This document shows, piece after piece, positions 1-5,142 of a stretch of DNA of 5,142 nucleotides (the stretch's first letter is position 1; the number at the start of each line of letters is the position of its first letter). Made by a program: the position numbers and the translations under genes. Under the pieces are notes generated by a model that was not told where the DNA came from, did not search any database, and saw only the letters and a list, made by a program, of their open reading frames with translations. The stretch lies in the NCBI GenBank assembly GCA_937890355.1, contig CALACW010000062.1, positions 1-5,142 of the forward strand. The letters are read 5' to 3'. The stretch comes from CALACW01 sp002431305. Lineage in GTDB: Bacteria > Bacillota > Clostridia > Oscillospirales > Acutalibacteraceae.

Positions 1-96
1 GTTTCGTTTTCTTCGAAAACGTTGATTGTACCCGCTTTGATGTTATCAAATGTACGGCAAACGCTGACGCGGTACGGCATACATCTTTTATAATGA

Positions 97-114
97 CAAA
101 TCCGTCAGGATTTG
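97..114. repeat. Small hairpin with GTCA loop
   Basis: CAAATCC (97-103) and GGATTTG (108-114) form a perfect 7-bp stem around GTCA. No U-run follows on either strand, so I do not call a terminator. The rest of 1-153 shows no supported gene. A minus-strand gene could lie to the left of the window. Confidence 0.5.
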
Positions 115-125
115 CACCGAATCTC

Positions 126-151
126 TTCACTTTTCACCCTTCACTTTTCAC
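126..151. repeat. Direct repeat of 12 bp, two copies
   Basis: TTCACTTTTCAC occurs at 126-137 and again at 140-151, separated by CC. It abuts the 35-bp palindrome within 2 nt. It may be part of a larger dispersed repeat entering from the left of the window. Function unknown. Confidence 0.7.
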
Positions 152-153
152 TG

Positions 154-188
154 CAATAATTTATTGCGGGTACCGCGATAAATTATTG
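154..188. repeat. 35-bp minimal palindromic element at the nfo stop codon
   Basis: The arms CAATAATTTAT (154-164) and ATAAATTATTG (178-188) are exact inverted repeats. They continue as GCGG/CCGC (166-169, 173-176) around a 3-nt loop, with one unpaired or wobble position (165/177). The ends match the termini of the 217-bp element, so this looks like a minimal member or deletion derivative. The right arm contains the nfo stop codon (183-185). In nfo mRNA it would form a strong hairpin spanning the stop. No U-run follows, so it is not a standard terminator, though it may protect or pause. Confidence 0.7.
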
Positions 189-1016
189 TTTATAATGTTC
201 TTTCACAAACGCAATTTCCGCCCTGTATCCCTCGATATCATTCGGCGTTTCGAGATTAAACGGCAATGAATCAAACGCGGGGTGATTAACAACCGCCATA
301 AGCGCGTCCGCGCCGATATAACCCTTGCCCAGCTTCTGATGTCTGTCCTTATGCGAACCGAGGACGTTCATGCTGTCGTTTAAATGAACGGCTTTGAGTC
401 TGTCAAGACCTATCACCCTGTCAAACTCATTAACAACGTCGTCGAGCGAATTTACGATATCGTAACCGCCGTCGAAAATATGGCACGTATCAAGGCAAAC
501 GCCGAGCTTTTCGGACATTTTAACGCGGTCGATAATCTCGCGTATTTCCTCGAACGTTCTGCCGATTTCGCTGCCCTTGCCCGCCATGGTTTCGAGTAAA
601 ACGGTCGTTTTCAGATCCTCTCTCAAAACAGAGTCGAGCGTATCGACAATGAGTTCTATACCCTTTTCCACGCCCTGTTTTACGTGTGAACCGGGGTGAA
701 AATTATAATAATTCCCGGGGAGCATATCCATTCGTTTCAAATCGTCCGCAAATGTCTCGCGCGCAAAACGGCGGATGTTTTCGTCCGCGGCGCATGCGTT
801 TAATGTGTACGGAGCATGGGCAACTATTTTGCCGAATTTATGCTCCCTTGCAAAGTCGAGAAACGCCGAAATATCGTCCGGGTCGACGGGTTTCGCCGCG
901 CCGCCTCTCGGATTTCTCGTAAAAAACTGAAATGTATTTGCTCCGATGTCGTACGCCTGCTTTCCCATGGCGAGAAAACCCTTCGACGACGATAAATGAC
1001 AACCGATGTATAACAT
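183..1016 (-). CDS. nfo: Endonuclease IV (AP endonuclease, base-excision repair)
   Basis: This 277-residue protein is a zinc-dependent apurinic/apyrimidinic endonuclease. It cuts DNA 5' to abasic sites and removes blocked 3' ends in the cytoplasm. It opens with the family's usual start (LYIGCHLSSSKG) and has FFTRNPRGG at 31-39. All nine expected trinuclear zinc ligands can be placed by analogy with E. coli Nfo: H67 (AHAPY), H107 (FHPGS), E142 (LLETMAG), D176 and H179 (CLDTCH), H211 (VHLNDS), D224 and H226 (KDRH), and E256 (NLETP). Length is close to the family norm (E. coli 285). GGAGG on the minus strand (1021-1025) lies 4 nt before the ATG, fixing the start. The stop codon lies in the arm of a palindromic repeat (154-188). 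The upstream gap to the phosphatase gene is filled by a related 217-bp element, so the gene is either read through from that gene or has a promoter inside the element. Identification is essentially certain. Confidence 0.97.
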   Translation of the reverse strand: MLYIGCHLSSSKGFLAMGKQAYDIGANTFQFFTRNPRGGAAKPVDPDDISAFLDFAREHKFGKIVAHAPYTLNACAADENIRRFARETFADDLKRMDMLPGNYYNFHPGSHVKQGVEKGIELIVDTLDSVLREDLKTTVLLETMAGKGSEIGRTFEEIREIIDRVKMSEKLGVCLDTCHIFDGGYDIVNSLDDVVNEFDRVIGLDRLKAVHLNDSMNVLGSHKDRHQKLGKGYIGADALMAVVNHPAFDSLPFNLETPNDIEGYRAEIAFVKEHYKQ

Positions 1017-1030
1017 ATTTCCTCCGTGAA

Positions 1031-1247
1031 CAATAATTTATTTTTTTAAGCGCGAACAATCTTTATGTAGGGGAAGACATTGTCTTCCCGCATGAGACTT
1101 GCGGTAATATGAATAATAACATTGCGTCAGCAATATGAAATTCCCGGGTTTCCGAGGGCAAAATCATACTTTAAAATTTTCTGCCTTTACCCCGGGAAGA
1201 CATTGTCTTCCCCTACATATTTTGTTTGTCCCTTTAATAAATTATTG
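1031..1247. mobile_element. 217-bp MITE-like element with nested inverted repeats
   Basis: The element begins with CAATAATTTATT (1031-1042) and ends with its exact reverse complement (1236-1247). Inside these, 1064-1090 and 1193-1219 form 27-bp inverted repeats that differ only at the centre. Each inner arm is itself a 19-nt palindrome, GGGAAGACATTGTCTTCCC (1071-1089 and 1194-1212). The core (1091-1192) has a small hairpin, ATTGC-GTCA-GCAAT (1121-1134), but no coding potential I can support. The element fills the gap between the phosphatase gene and nfo: its right end contains the phosphatase stop codon, and its left end lies 5 nt from the nfo ribosome site. No transposase is present, so it would be non-autonomous. 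Target-site duplications are not evident. Confidence 0.75.
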
Positions 1248-1895
1248 TTTTGTGATTTCTTTTTCAAGTTCTTTCATATTTTTAACTATTTTCCGCGCAC
1301 CGGCGTTTACAAGCTCCTCGTCCGTTCTGAATCCCCAGTCGACCGAGATACAGTCCATACCCGCGTTCCTTGCCGTCATGATATCGACCTCGCTGTCGCC
1401 TATGTACACGGCGTTTTCTTTTTTTATATTAAACCTTTCGAGTACGAGGTTAACGGAGTCGGGGTACGGTTTTTTGCGTATGGAATCCTTAAGCCCGAGC
1501 GCGAAACCGAACAGCCCGTCGAAATAATCCTTACATAAGGTCTGCACCGCATAGTCCGATTTATTCGACACGACGGCGGTCTTCATTCCGAGAGAATCAA
1601 GACGTTTAATAAGCTCTATAATACCGTCGTACGCCCTCGTTTTATCGTTGCAGTGAACCGCGTAATGCTCATTAAAACATTCGAATACTTTTTCTGTCGT
1701 TTCTTTTGACGAATTCTCGGGAACACCCAGTTCTACAAGCCTTCTTATACCGTTGCCGACAAACCGCCTTGTCTCTTCAAGCGTTCTCATCGGCAGACCG
1801 TTTTGTGTAAGAGCGAAATTGAGAGAATCTTTTAAATCCTCAAGCGTATTTAAAATAGTTCCGTCCATATCGAATATCGCAAGCGAATACTTCAT
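1242..1895 (-). CDS. HAD-superfamily hydrolase, phosphoglycolate phosphatase-like
   Basis: This 217-residue cytoplasmic phosphatase belongs to HAD subfamily IA with a C1 cap. All four HAD motifs are visible: DMDGT with nucleophile D9 and general acid/base D11; VVSNK with S110; the conserved lysine K142 in KKPYP; and GDSEVD with D167 and D171, which bind Mg2+. The cap segment RRFVGNGIRRLVELGVP (43-59) and the run TARNAGM (174-180) resemble phosphoglycolate phosphatase (Gph). Substrate specificity in this family is poorly predicted from sequence, so pyrophosphatase (PpaX-like) or sugar-phosphatase activity is possible. GAGGA (minus strand, 1903-1907) sits 7 nt before the ATG. A good sigma-A-type promoter lies just upstream, divergent from uxaC. 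The stop codon falls inside the outer arm of the repeat element at 1031-1247, giving a C-terminal KQ shared with two other genes here. nfo follows on the same strand about 225 bp downstream. Confidence 0.9.
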   Translation of the reverse strand: MKYSLAIFDMDGTILNTLEDLKDSLNFALTQNGLPMRTLEETRRFVGNGIRRLVELGVPENSSKETTEKVFECFNEHYAVHCNDKTRAYDGIIELIKRLDSLGMKTAVVSNKSDYAVQTLCKDYFDGLFGFALGLKDSIRKKPYPDSVNLVLERFNIKKENAVYIGDSEVDIMTARNAGMDCISVDWGFRTDEELVNAGARKIVKNMKELEKEITKQ

Positions 1896-1919
1896 AATTA
1901 TTTCCTCTTTTCCGTCCCT

Positions 1920-1948
1920 ATTTTACAACAACGAAACGCATTTATCAA
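1920..1948 (-). promoter_or_regulatory. Sigma-A-type promoter for the HAD phosphatase gene
   Basis: On the minus strand, TTGATA (1943-1948) and TAAAAT (1920-1925) are separated by exactly 17 nt. The -10 box is 24 nt from the ATG, giving a leader of roughly 17 nt containing the ribosome site GAGGA. Spacing and both boxes are close to consensus. No transcript evidence is available. Confidence 0.65.
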
Positions 1949-1956
1949 GTATTTGC

Positions 1957-1985
1957 TTGTAACTTTGCGCACGGTGTGATATTAT
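1957..1985 (+). promoter_or_regulatory. Extended -10 promoter for the uxaC operon
   Basis: TTGTAA (1957-1962) and TATTAT (1980-1985) are 17 nt apart, with TGA (1977-1979) directly before the -10 box forming an extended -10. Predicted transcription would begin near 1992, about 32 nt before the uxaC ATG. The -35 box lies only 8 bp from the divergent -35 box of the phosphatase promoter, so the two promoters are back to back. AT-richness makes the exact -10 choice uncertain. Confidence 0.5.
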
Positions 1986-2001
1986 ATTATTAATAATATA
2001 A
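1982..2001. promoter_or_regulatory. Perfect 20-bp palindrome over the uxaC -10/start region
   Basis: TTATATTATTAATAATATAA is a perfect palindrome overlapping the predicted -10 box and transcription start of uxaC. Its position suits a repressor operator (hexuronate genes are often controlled by GntR- or LacI-type repressors). However, it is entirely A/T and may only be an easily melted start region. It does not resemble an operator I can name. Confidence 0.3.
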
Positions 2002-2023
2002 AAATGTATCGGAGCTGACGTAT

Positions 2024-3427
2024 ATGAAAGAATTTATGGGCGAGGATTTTCTCCTTTATTCGGATACTGAAAAAGAACTTTTTGATTTTTGTAAAGACGC
2101 ACCGATTTTTGACTGGCACTGTCATCTTTCACCCGAGGAAATATATAAAAACGAGACGCCGAAAAACATAACTCAGCTTTGGCTCGGCGGCGACCATTAC
2201 AAGTGGCGTGCAATGAGAAGCGCGGGCATAAACGAGGAATTTATTACCGGAAATGCAGACGATTACGATAAATTCAAAGCGTGGTCGTCCGTCATGGACA
2301 TGTGCCCCGGAAACCCGCTTTACCACTGGACTCACCTTGAATTACAGCGTTATTTCAACATAAAAAAGACTCTGTCCCCCCGCACGGCGGACGAGATTTG
2401 GGACGAGGCAAACTCGCAGATAGCTTCGGGCGGATTTAAACCCAGGGAGCTTATCACCCGTTCAAACGTCGCATGCGTATGCACGACCGACGACCCCGCG
2501 GACAGTCTCGAATATCATAAAAAAATAAGGGACGACAATTCGTTTAAATGCAAAGTTCTCCCCGCGTTCAGACCCGATAAGGCGTTATATATCGACCAGC
2601 CGACGTTTAAAGATTACATTGAAAAGTTATCATTGGCGGCAGATAAATCCATAGAAACATTCAATGATTTAAGAGACGTTTTAATTTCACGAATCGAGCT
2701 TTTCGACTCGTTCGGATGCCGGGCGACAGACCACGCGCTTACATACATGCCGACATTAAGAGCCTCCGACGAGGAACTTAACAGAATTCTTAAAAAGGGC
2801 ATAAACGGCGAGAGCGTAACAAACGAAGAAGCCGACAAATACAAAACCGAGCTTATGCTTTTCCTTGCGAAGGAATATTATAAAAAGGGCTGGGCGATGG
2901 AGCTTCATCTCGGCGCAATGAGAAACAATAACACTCTCATGTTCAAAAAAATCGGCGCGGACACGGGCTTTGACTCAATGAACGACGCACGCGAGGCGGA
3001 ATCGTTATCGAAATTCCTCGACATGCTGTCGAGTGAAAATTCTCTGCCGAAAACGATTCTTTTCACGCTCAATCCCAAGGATAATTACGTTTTAGGCTCC
3101 ATGACGGGCAACTTCCAGACCGACGAGGCGGTTTCGAAAATTCAGTTCGGCTCCGCGTGGTGGTTCAACGATAATATCGACGGCATGCGCGAGCAGATAA
3201 AGGCGTTCGCAAACCTCGGCGTTATCGGCGGATTTATAGGCATGGTAACGGATTCGAGATCGTTTTTGTCATACCCGAGACACGAGTATTTCAGACGTAT
3301 ATTCTGCTCATTTCTGGGTTCCATGGTCGAGAGGGGCGAATACCCGTACGAGCCCGAAGTTTTAAAATCAATCGTAAATAACGTATCATTTTACAACGCG
3401 AAAAAATATTTCGGCGTCGAGGTGTAA
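2024..3427 (+). CDS. uxaC: Glucuronate (uronate) isomerase
   Basis: This 467-residue enzyme interconverts D-glucuronate and D-fructuronate, and D-galacturonate and D-tagaturonate. It is the first step of hexuronate catabolism in the cytoplasm. Length matches the family (E. coli UxaC 470). It belongs to the amidohydrolase-fold UxaC family. Visible family blocks are: FDWHCHLSP (29-37) with metal-type H32 and H34; WLGGDHYKWRAMR (53-65); CTTDDPADSLEYHKK (153-167); the ELHLGAMRNNNT block (293-304); TLNPKDNYVLGSMTGNFQ (348-365); QFGSAWWFND (374-383); and TDSRSFLSYPRHEYFRR (409-425). The ATG has GGAG (2011-2014) 9 nt upstream, and the N-terminus fits the family. A second ATG at codon 5 is less well placed. 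It heads a plus-strand operon: the next gene starts 2 nt after its stop, with its ribosome site inside the last uxaC codons. No other hexuronate genes (uxuA, uxuB, kdgK) are in the window, so the rest of the pathway must be elsewhere. Identification is secure. Confidence 0.97.
   Translation: MKEFMGEDFLLYSDTEKELFDFCKDAPIFDWHCHLSPEEIYKNETPKNITQLWLGGDHYKWRAMRSAGINEEFITGNADDYDKFKAWSSVMDMCPGNPLYHWTHLELQRYFNIKKTLSPRTADEIWDEANSQIASGGFKPRELITRSNVACVCTTDDPADSLEYHKKIRDDNSFKCKVLPAFRPDKALYIDQPTFKDYIEKLSLAADKSIETFNDLRDVLISRIELFDSFGCRATDHALTYMPTLRASDEELNRILKKGINGESVTNEEADKYKTELMLFLAKEYYKKGWAMELHLGAMRNNNTLMFKKIGADTGFDSMNDAREAESLSKFLDMLSSENSLPKTILFTLNPKDNYVLGSMTGNFQTDEAVSKIQFGSAWWFNDNIDGMREQIKAFANLGVIGGFIGMVTDSRSFLSYPRHEYFRRIFCSFLGSMVERGEYPYEPEVLKSIVNNVSFYNAKKYFGVEV
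3419..3424 (+). promoter_or_regulatory. Ribosome binding site inside the end of uxaC
   Basis: GAGGTG overlaps the last codons of uxaC and ends 5 nt before the ATG at 3430. It fixes that start and suggests translational coupling of the two genes. Confidence 0.75.
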
Positions 3428-3429
3428 AA

Positions 3430-4149
3430 ATGGCAGAATTCACATACGGATTTAATATAAAAAGGGATAAACGCATATCGCCGGACGTTTTCTCGGCAGA
3501 CAGCGAAAAATATATAGCCCGTCTTTCGGATTTCGAGTCAGCCAATCACATAGAAACCCGCCTCTTCGCAGTCCTTACATCAATGAAAACAGACGGCGGC
3601 GAAACGGTTATCGAAAATTCGCTCGAAAATAACGACATGATGACGGCGCGGAAAATTCTCAGCGACATGTACGGAATCGTTCACTATTTTATAATTTCGG
3701 GAAAGAATCTCGAGCGGGTCAACACGATAGGCAGATTTTTAAAGACGTTTAATAAAAATATTAAAATTCATTACGCCGTCCGCGAGGGCGAGGACGTAAA
3801 CGGCGTTCTCGACTTAAACGCGGTCGATTCGGTCATTACGGTTGCCGATGACGAAATGAACAAGGCGAAAAATTCGCTTGACAGGACGGAACATCTTCAT
3901 ATTTCCGATTCCGATTCGGCGGCGCTCTACGCCGGAGCAAAGATTGCAAAAACGGCAAAAAACAAGAGACGAAACGCGCTTGTAATGTTCTCGGATATTT
4001 GTGAACTCGAAACACCCGTTCCGCTCGACGGGGACGGAGAGCTTTATAAAAATCATACTGAAGAAAATGCAGAACCGGCAGCGGAAAACACGCAGACAAA
4101 TGAGGAACCTGCCGTCACGGCTGACAAATCGGAGAATTCGGCACAGTAA
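3430..4149 (+). CDS. Degenerate cysteine synthase-like (PLP fold type II) protein, probably non-catalytic
   Basis: No function is assigned to this 239-residue protein. By eye, residues about 84-190 follow the C-terminal half of O-acetylserine sulfhydrylases. VHYFIISGKNLERVNTIGRF (84-103) matches the family's xDYFVxGVGTGGTxxGVGRY pattern. It is followed by NIKI (110-113), then VLDLNAVDSVITVADDEM (126-143), then HISDSDSAALYAGAKIAK (157-174), which matches the GISSGAAxxAALKxAK block, and ALVMFSD (183-189). The N-terminal half is much shortened: the PLP-binding lysine motif (SxKDR) is absent, ETVIENSLENN (58-68) may be the relic of the TSGNTG substrate loop, GTGGT is replaced by GKNLE, and the PDSGE end is FSDICE. 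Residues about 205-239 are an acidic, Glu/Asn/Ala/Thr-rich tail, probably disordered. There is no signal peptide or membrane segment. The ribosome site GAGGTG (3419-3424) lies inside the end of uxaC, so the two genes are probably translationally coupled. The coding call is firm; the homology is an inference needing a profile search. Confidence 0.85.
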   Translation: MAEFTYGFNIKRDKRISPDVFSADSEKYIARLSDFESANHIETRLFAVLTSMKTDGGETVIENSLENNDMMTARKILSDMYGIVHYFIISGKNLERVNTIGRFLKTFNKNIKIHYAVREGEDVNGVLDLNAVDSVITVADDEMNKAKNSLDRTEHLHISDSDSAALYAGAKIAKTAKNKRRNALVMFSDICELETPVPLDGDGELYKNHTEENAEPAAENTQTNEEPAVTADKSENSAQ

Positions 4150-4153
4150 TACG

Positions 4154-4162
4154 GGAAGTGAT
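4154..4162 (+). promoter_or_regulatory. Ribosome binding site that decides the GTG start of the lipid kinase
   Basis: GGAAGTGAT differs at one base from the ideal GGAGGTGAT and ends 5 nt before GTG at 4168. The NPRAG motif follows at residue 11, as in relatives, so no in-frame ATG is needed. Confidence 0.7.
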
Positions 4163-4167
4163 TTTTT

Positions 4168-5097
4168 GTGACAAAGAAAAAACTTCTGATAATATTTAAC
4201 CCGCGGGCGGGCAGAAACGAGAACCGCCCCGACGTAAATTATATAAGAAAAACGCTCGAAGGTCATGATTTTGACGTCGATGTAAAACTGACGGTATGCA
4301 AGGGCGACGCGGAGGAACTTGCGTATATTTACGCAAAAAAATACGACGTTCTGACCGTCTGCGGCGGCGACGGAACGCTGAGCGAGGTGATAAAGGGCGT
4401 TGTCCGCTCGGGCGCGGACGTAAATGTAGGATACATTCCGACAGGCTCGACAAACGACCTTGCCTCAACCGTAGGCATTCCGACCGACGTAAAAAAAGCC
4501 GCCGAGCTTATAGCCTCGGGCAATGTCAACACGTACGACTCCGCATCGTTTAATTCGGACGGATTCTCATACATCGCGTGCTTCGGTCCCGGAACGCACA
4601 TATCGTACTCAACTCCCCAGCGTATGAAAAACGCGCTCGGCTACGGCGCGTATCCGTTAAACGGATTTTTATTCAACGTCATCCCGACCGTGCTTGAAGC
4701 AAAGCCGAAGCATATAAAAATAGAATACGACGGCAAAACGCTCGACGATTATTTTTATTTCGGCGCGGTTTCGAACGCACTGAGCGTTGCACGGATGTTT
4801 AATTTTGATAAAAATAAAGTCCGTCTCAACGACGGTAAATATGAAATTATGCTCGTAAGGAAAATTCACGGCATAGCGGGACTTATTGATACCGTGTTTA
4901 AACTCCTGCGCGGTGACCTCGACTGCGATTCTCTGTTGTTTCTGACCGCTTCCGAAGTTAAGTTCGAATTCGATTCGCCGGTAAACTGGATAACCGACGG
5001 CGAGTTCGGCGGAAAGATCCGCAGAGCGGACGTAAAAATAAAAAAACACGCCGTCAGACTGCTAAGCCCCGACAGCGAGCTGTTTATTAAACAATAA
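4168..5097 (+). CDS. Diacylglycerol kinase-family lipid kinase (YegS/DgkB/BmrU type)
   Basis: This 309-residue protein has the soluble lipid-kinase (DAGK catalytic) fold, which phosphorylates diacylglycerol or a related lipid hydroxyl with ATP at the inner face of the membrane. Motifs in order are: IIFNPRAG (8-15), the nucleotide loop VCGGDGTLSEVI (64-75), GYIPTGSTNDLA (88-99), the NDG turn (221-223) where relatives bind structural Mg2+, and WITDGE (274-279), whose D277 matches the catalytic aspartate of DgkB. Length is normal for the family (about 290-310). No transmembrane helix is obvious, as expected. The start is GTG, supported by GGAAGTGAT (4154-4162), one base from the ideal ribosome site and 5 nt from the codon. 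The 18-nt gap after the previous gene makes it the third gene of the uxaC operon. The stop codon lies in a repeat motif and the protein ends in KQ. Whether the substrate is diacylglycerol, undecaprenol-like or another lipid cannot be read from sequence. Confidence 0.93.
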   Translation: MTKKKLLIIFNPRAGRNENRPDVNYIRKTLEGHDFDVDVKLTVCKGDAEELAYIYAKKYDVLTVCGGDGTLSEVIKGVVRSGADVNVGYIPTGSTNDLASTVGIPTDVKKAAELIASGNVNTYDSASFNSDGFSYIACFGPGTHISYSTPQRMKNALGYGAYPLNGFLFNVIPTVLEAKPKHIKIEYDGKTLDDYFYFGAVSNALSVARMFNFDKNKVRLNDGKYEIMLVRKIHGIAGLIDTVFKLLRGDLDCDSLLFLTASEVKFEFDSPVNWITDGEFGGKIRRADVKIKKHAVRLLSPDSELFIKQ

Positions 5098-5142
5098 TTT
5101 ATTAAAGGGATAAACATTCTTTTGTAGGGGAAGACATTGTCT
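5089..5142 (+). repeat. Partial copy of the MITE-like element, cut by the window end
   Basis: Bases 5089-5110 are identical over 22 nt to the reverse complement of 1229-1250. After a diverged spacer, 5123-5142 repeat TGTAGGGGAAGACATTGTCT of the inner arm. The motif order and spacing (31 nt from outer to inner motif, against 30 and 35 in the two arms of the full element) show this is one arm of the same family. It contains the stop codon of the lipid kinase gene (5095-5097). The rest of the element lies outside the window. Confidence 0.8.

Noticed and set aside
3..269. Plus-strand frame open from the left edge through the repeats into the nfo antisense region
   Set aside because: It crosses a direct repeat, a palindrome and the 3' end of nfo, and shows no domain. 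Openness alone is not evidence; it may be repeat-derived.
1071..1212. Inner palindromes as intrinsic terminators
   Set aside because: The stems are strong but no U-run follows on either strand in the right place, and both sit within a repeat found in several places.
1122..1538. Plus-strand open frames of about 130-138 codons starting in the repeat and running opposite the HAD gene
   Set aside because: They are antisense shadows of a gene with complete HAD motifs, and their composition (Phe/Tyr/Ser-rich, no motif) does not look like a protein.
1896..2023. Riboswitch or structured leader upstream of uxaC
   Set aside because: The predicted leader is only about 32 nt and almost wholly A/T before the ribosome site, too short for a known riboswitch.
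3814..4266. Minus-strand 150-codon open frame opposite the end of the second operon gene
   Set aside because: It is antisense to two well-supported genes, rich in Arg/Phe/Cys, and lacks a ribosome site or recognisable domain.
1..5142. CRISPR array, tRNA or phage/toxin-defence system
   Set aside because: There are no regularly spaced direct repeats, no cloverleaf-like segments, and no defence or phage protein motifs. The repeats are inverted and dispersed.

Overview
The window holds five complete, ordinary-looking bacterial genes, plus a family of palindromic repeats that sit at the gene ends. Strong GGAGG-type ribosome sites, short intergenic gaps, codon choice and moderate-to-low GC suggest a member of the Bacillota, most likely an anaerobic gut-type Clostridia (Oscillospiraceae-like). 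No rRNA or other phylogenetic marker is present, so this placement is inference. I see no phage, CRISPR, tRNA or rRNA.

Layout. Bases 1-153 carry no convincing gene: there is a small GTCA-loop hairpin and a 12-bp direct repeat. On the minus strand lie nfo (endonuclease IV, 183-1016) and, upstream of it, a HAD-family phosphatase of the phosphoglycolate-phosphatase type (1242-1895). The gap between them is almost entirely a 217-bp MITE-like element with long inverted ends. From 1896 to 2023 is a divergent promoter region. On the plus strand follows a tight three-gene operon: uxaC (glucuronate isomerase, 2024-3427); a 239-residue protein that reads as a catalytically degenerate, shortened relative of cysteine synthase with an acidic tail (3430-4149); and a diacylglycerol-kinase-family lipid kinase starting with GTG (4168-5097). 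The window ends inside another copy of the repeat element.

How the parts relate. nfo (base-excision repair) and the phosphatase (which in this family can remove 2-phosphoglycolate, a product of oxidative DNA 3'-end repair as well as of other reactions) could form a small damage/clean-up pair, but the phosphatase substrate cannot be read from sequence. UxaC starts hexuronate catabolism. Why it is coupled to a dead PLP-fold protein and a lipid kinase is not explained by known pathways.

The two most interesting observations are: (i) the repeat family, whose terminal motif AAACAATAATTTAT supplies the stop codon and the last Lys-Gln of three unrelated proteins; and (ii) the degenerate cysteine-synthase-like protein at 3430-4149.
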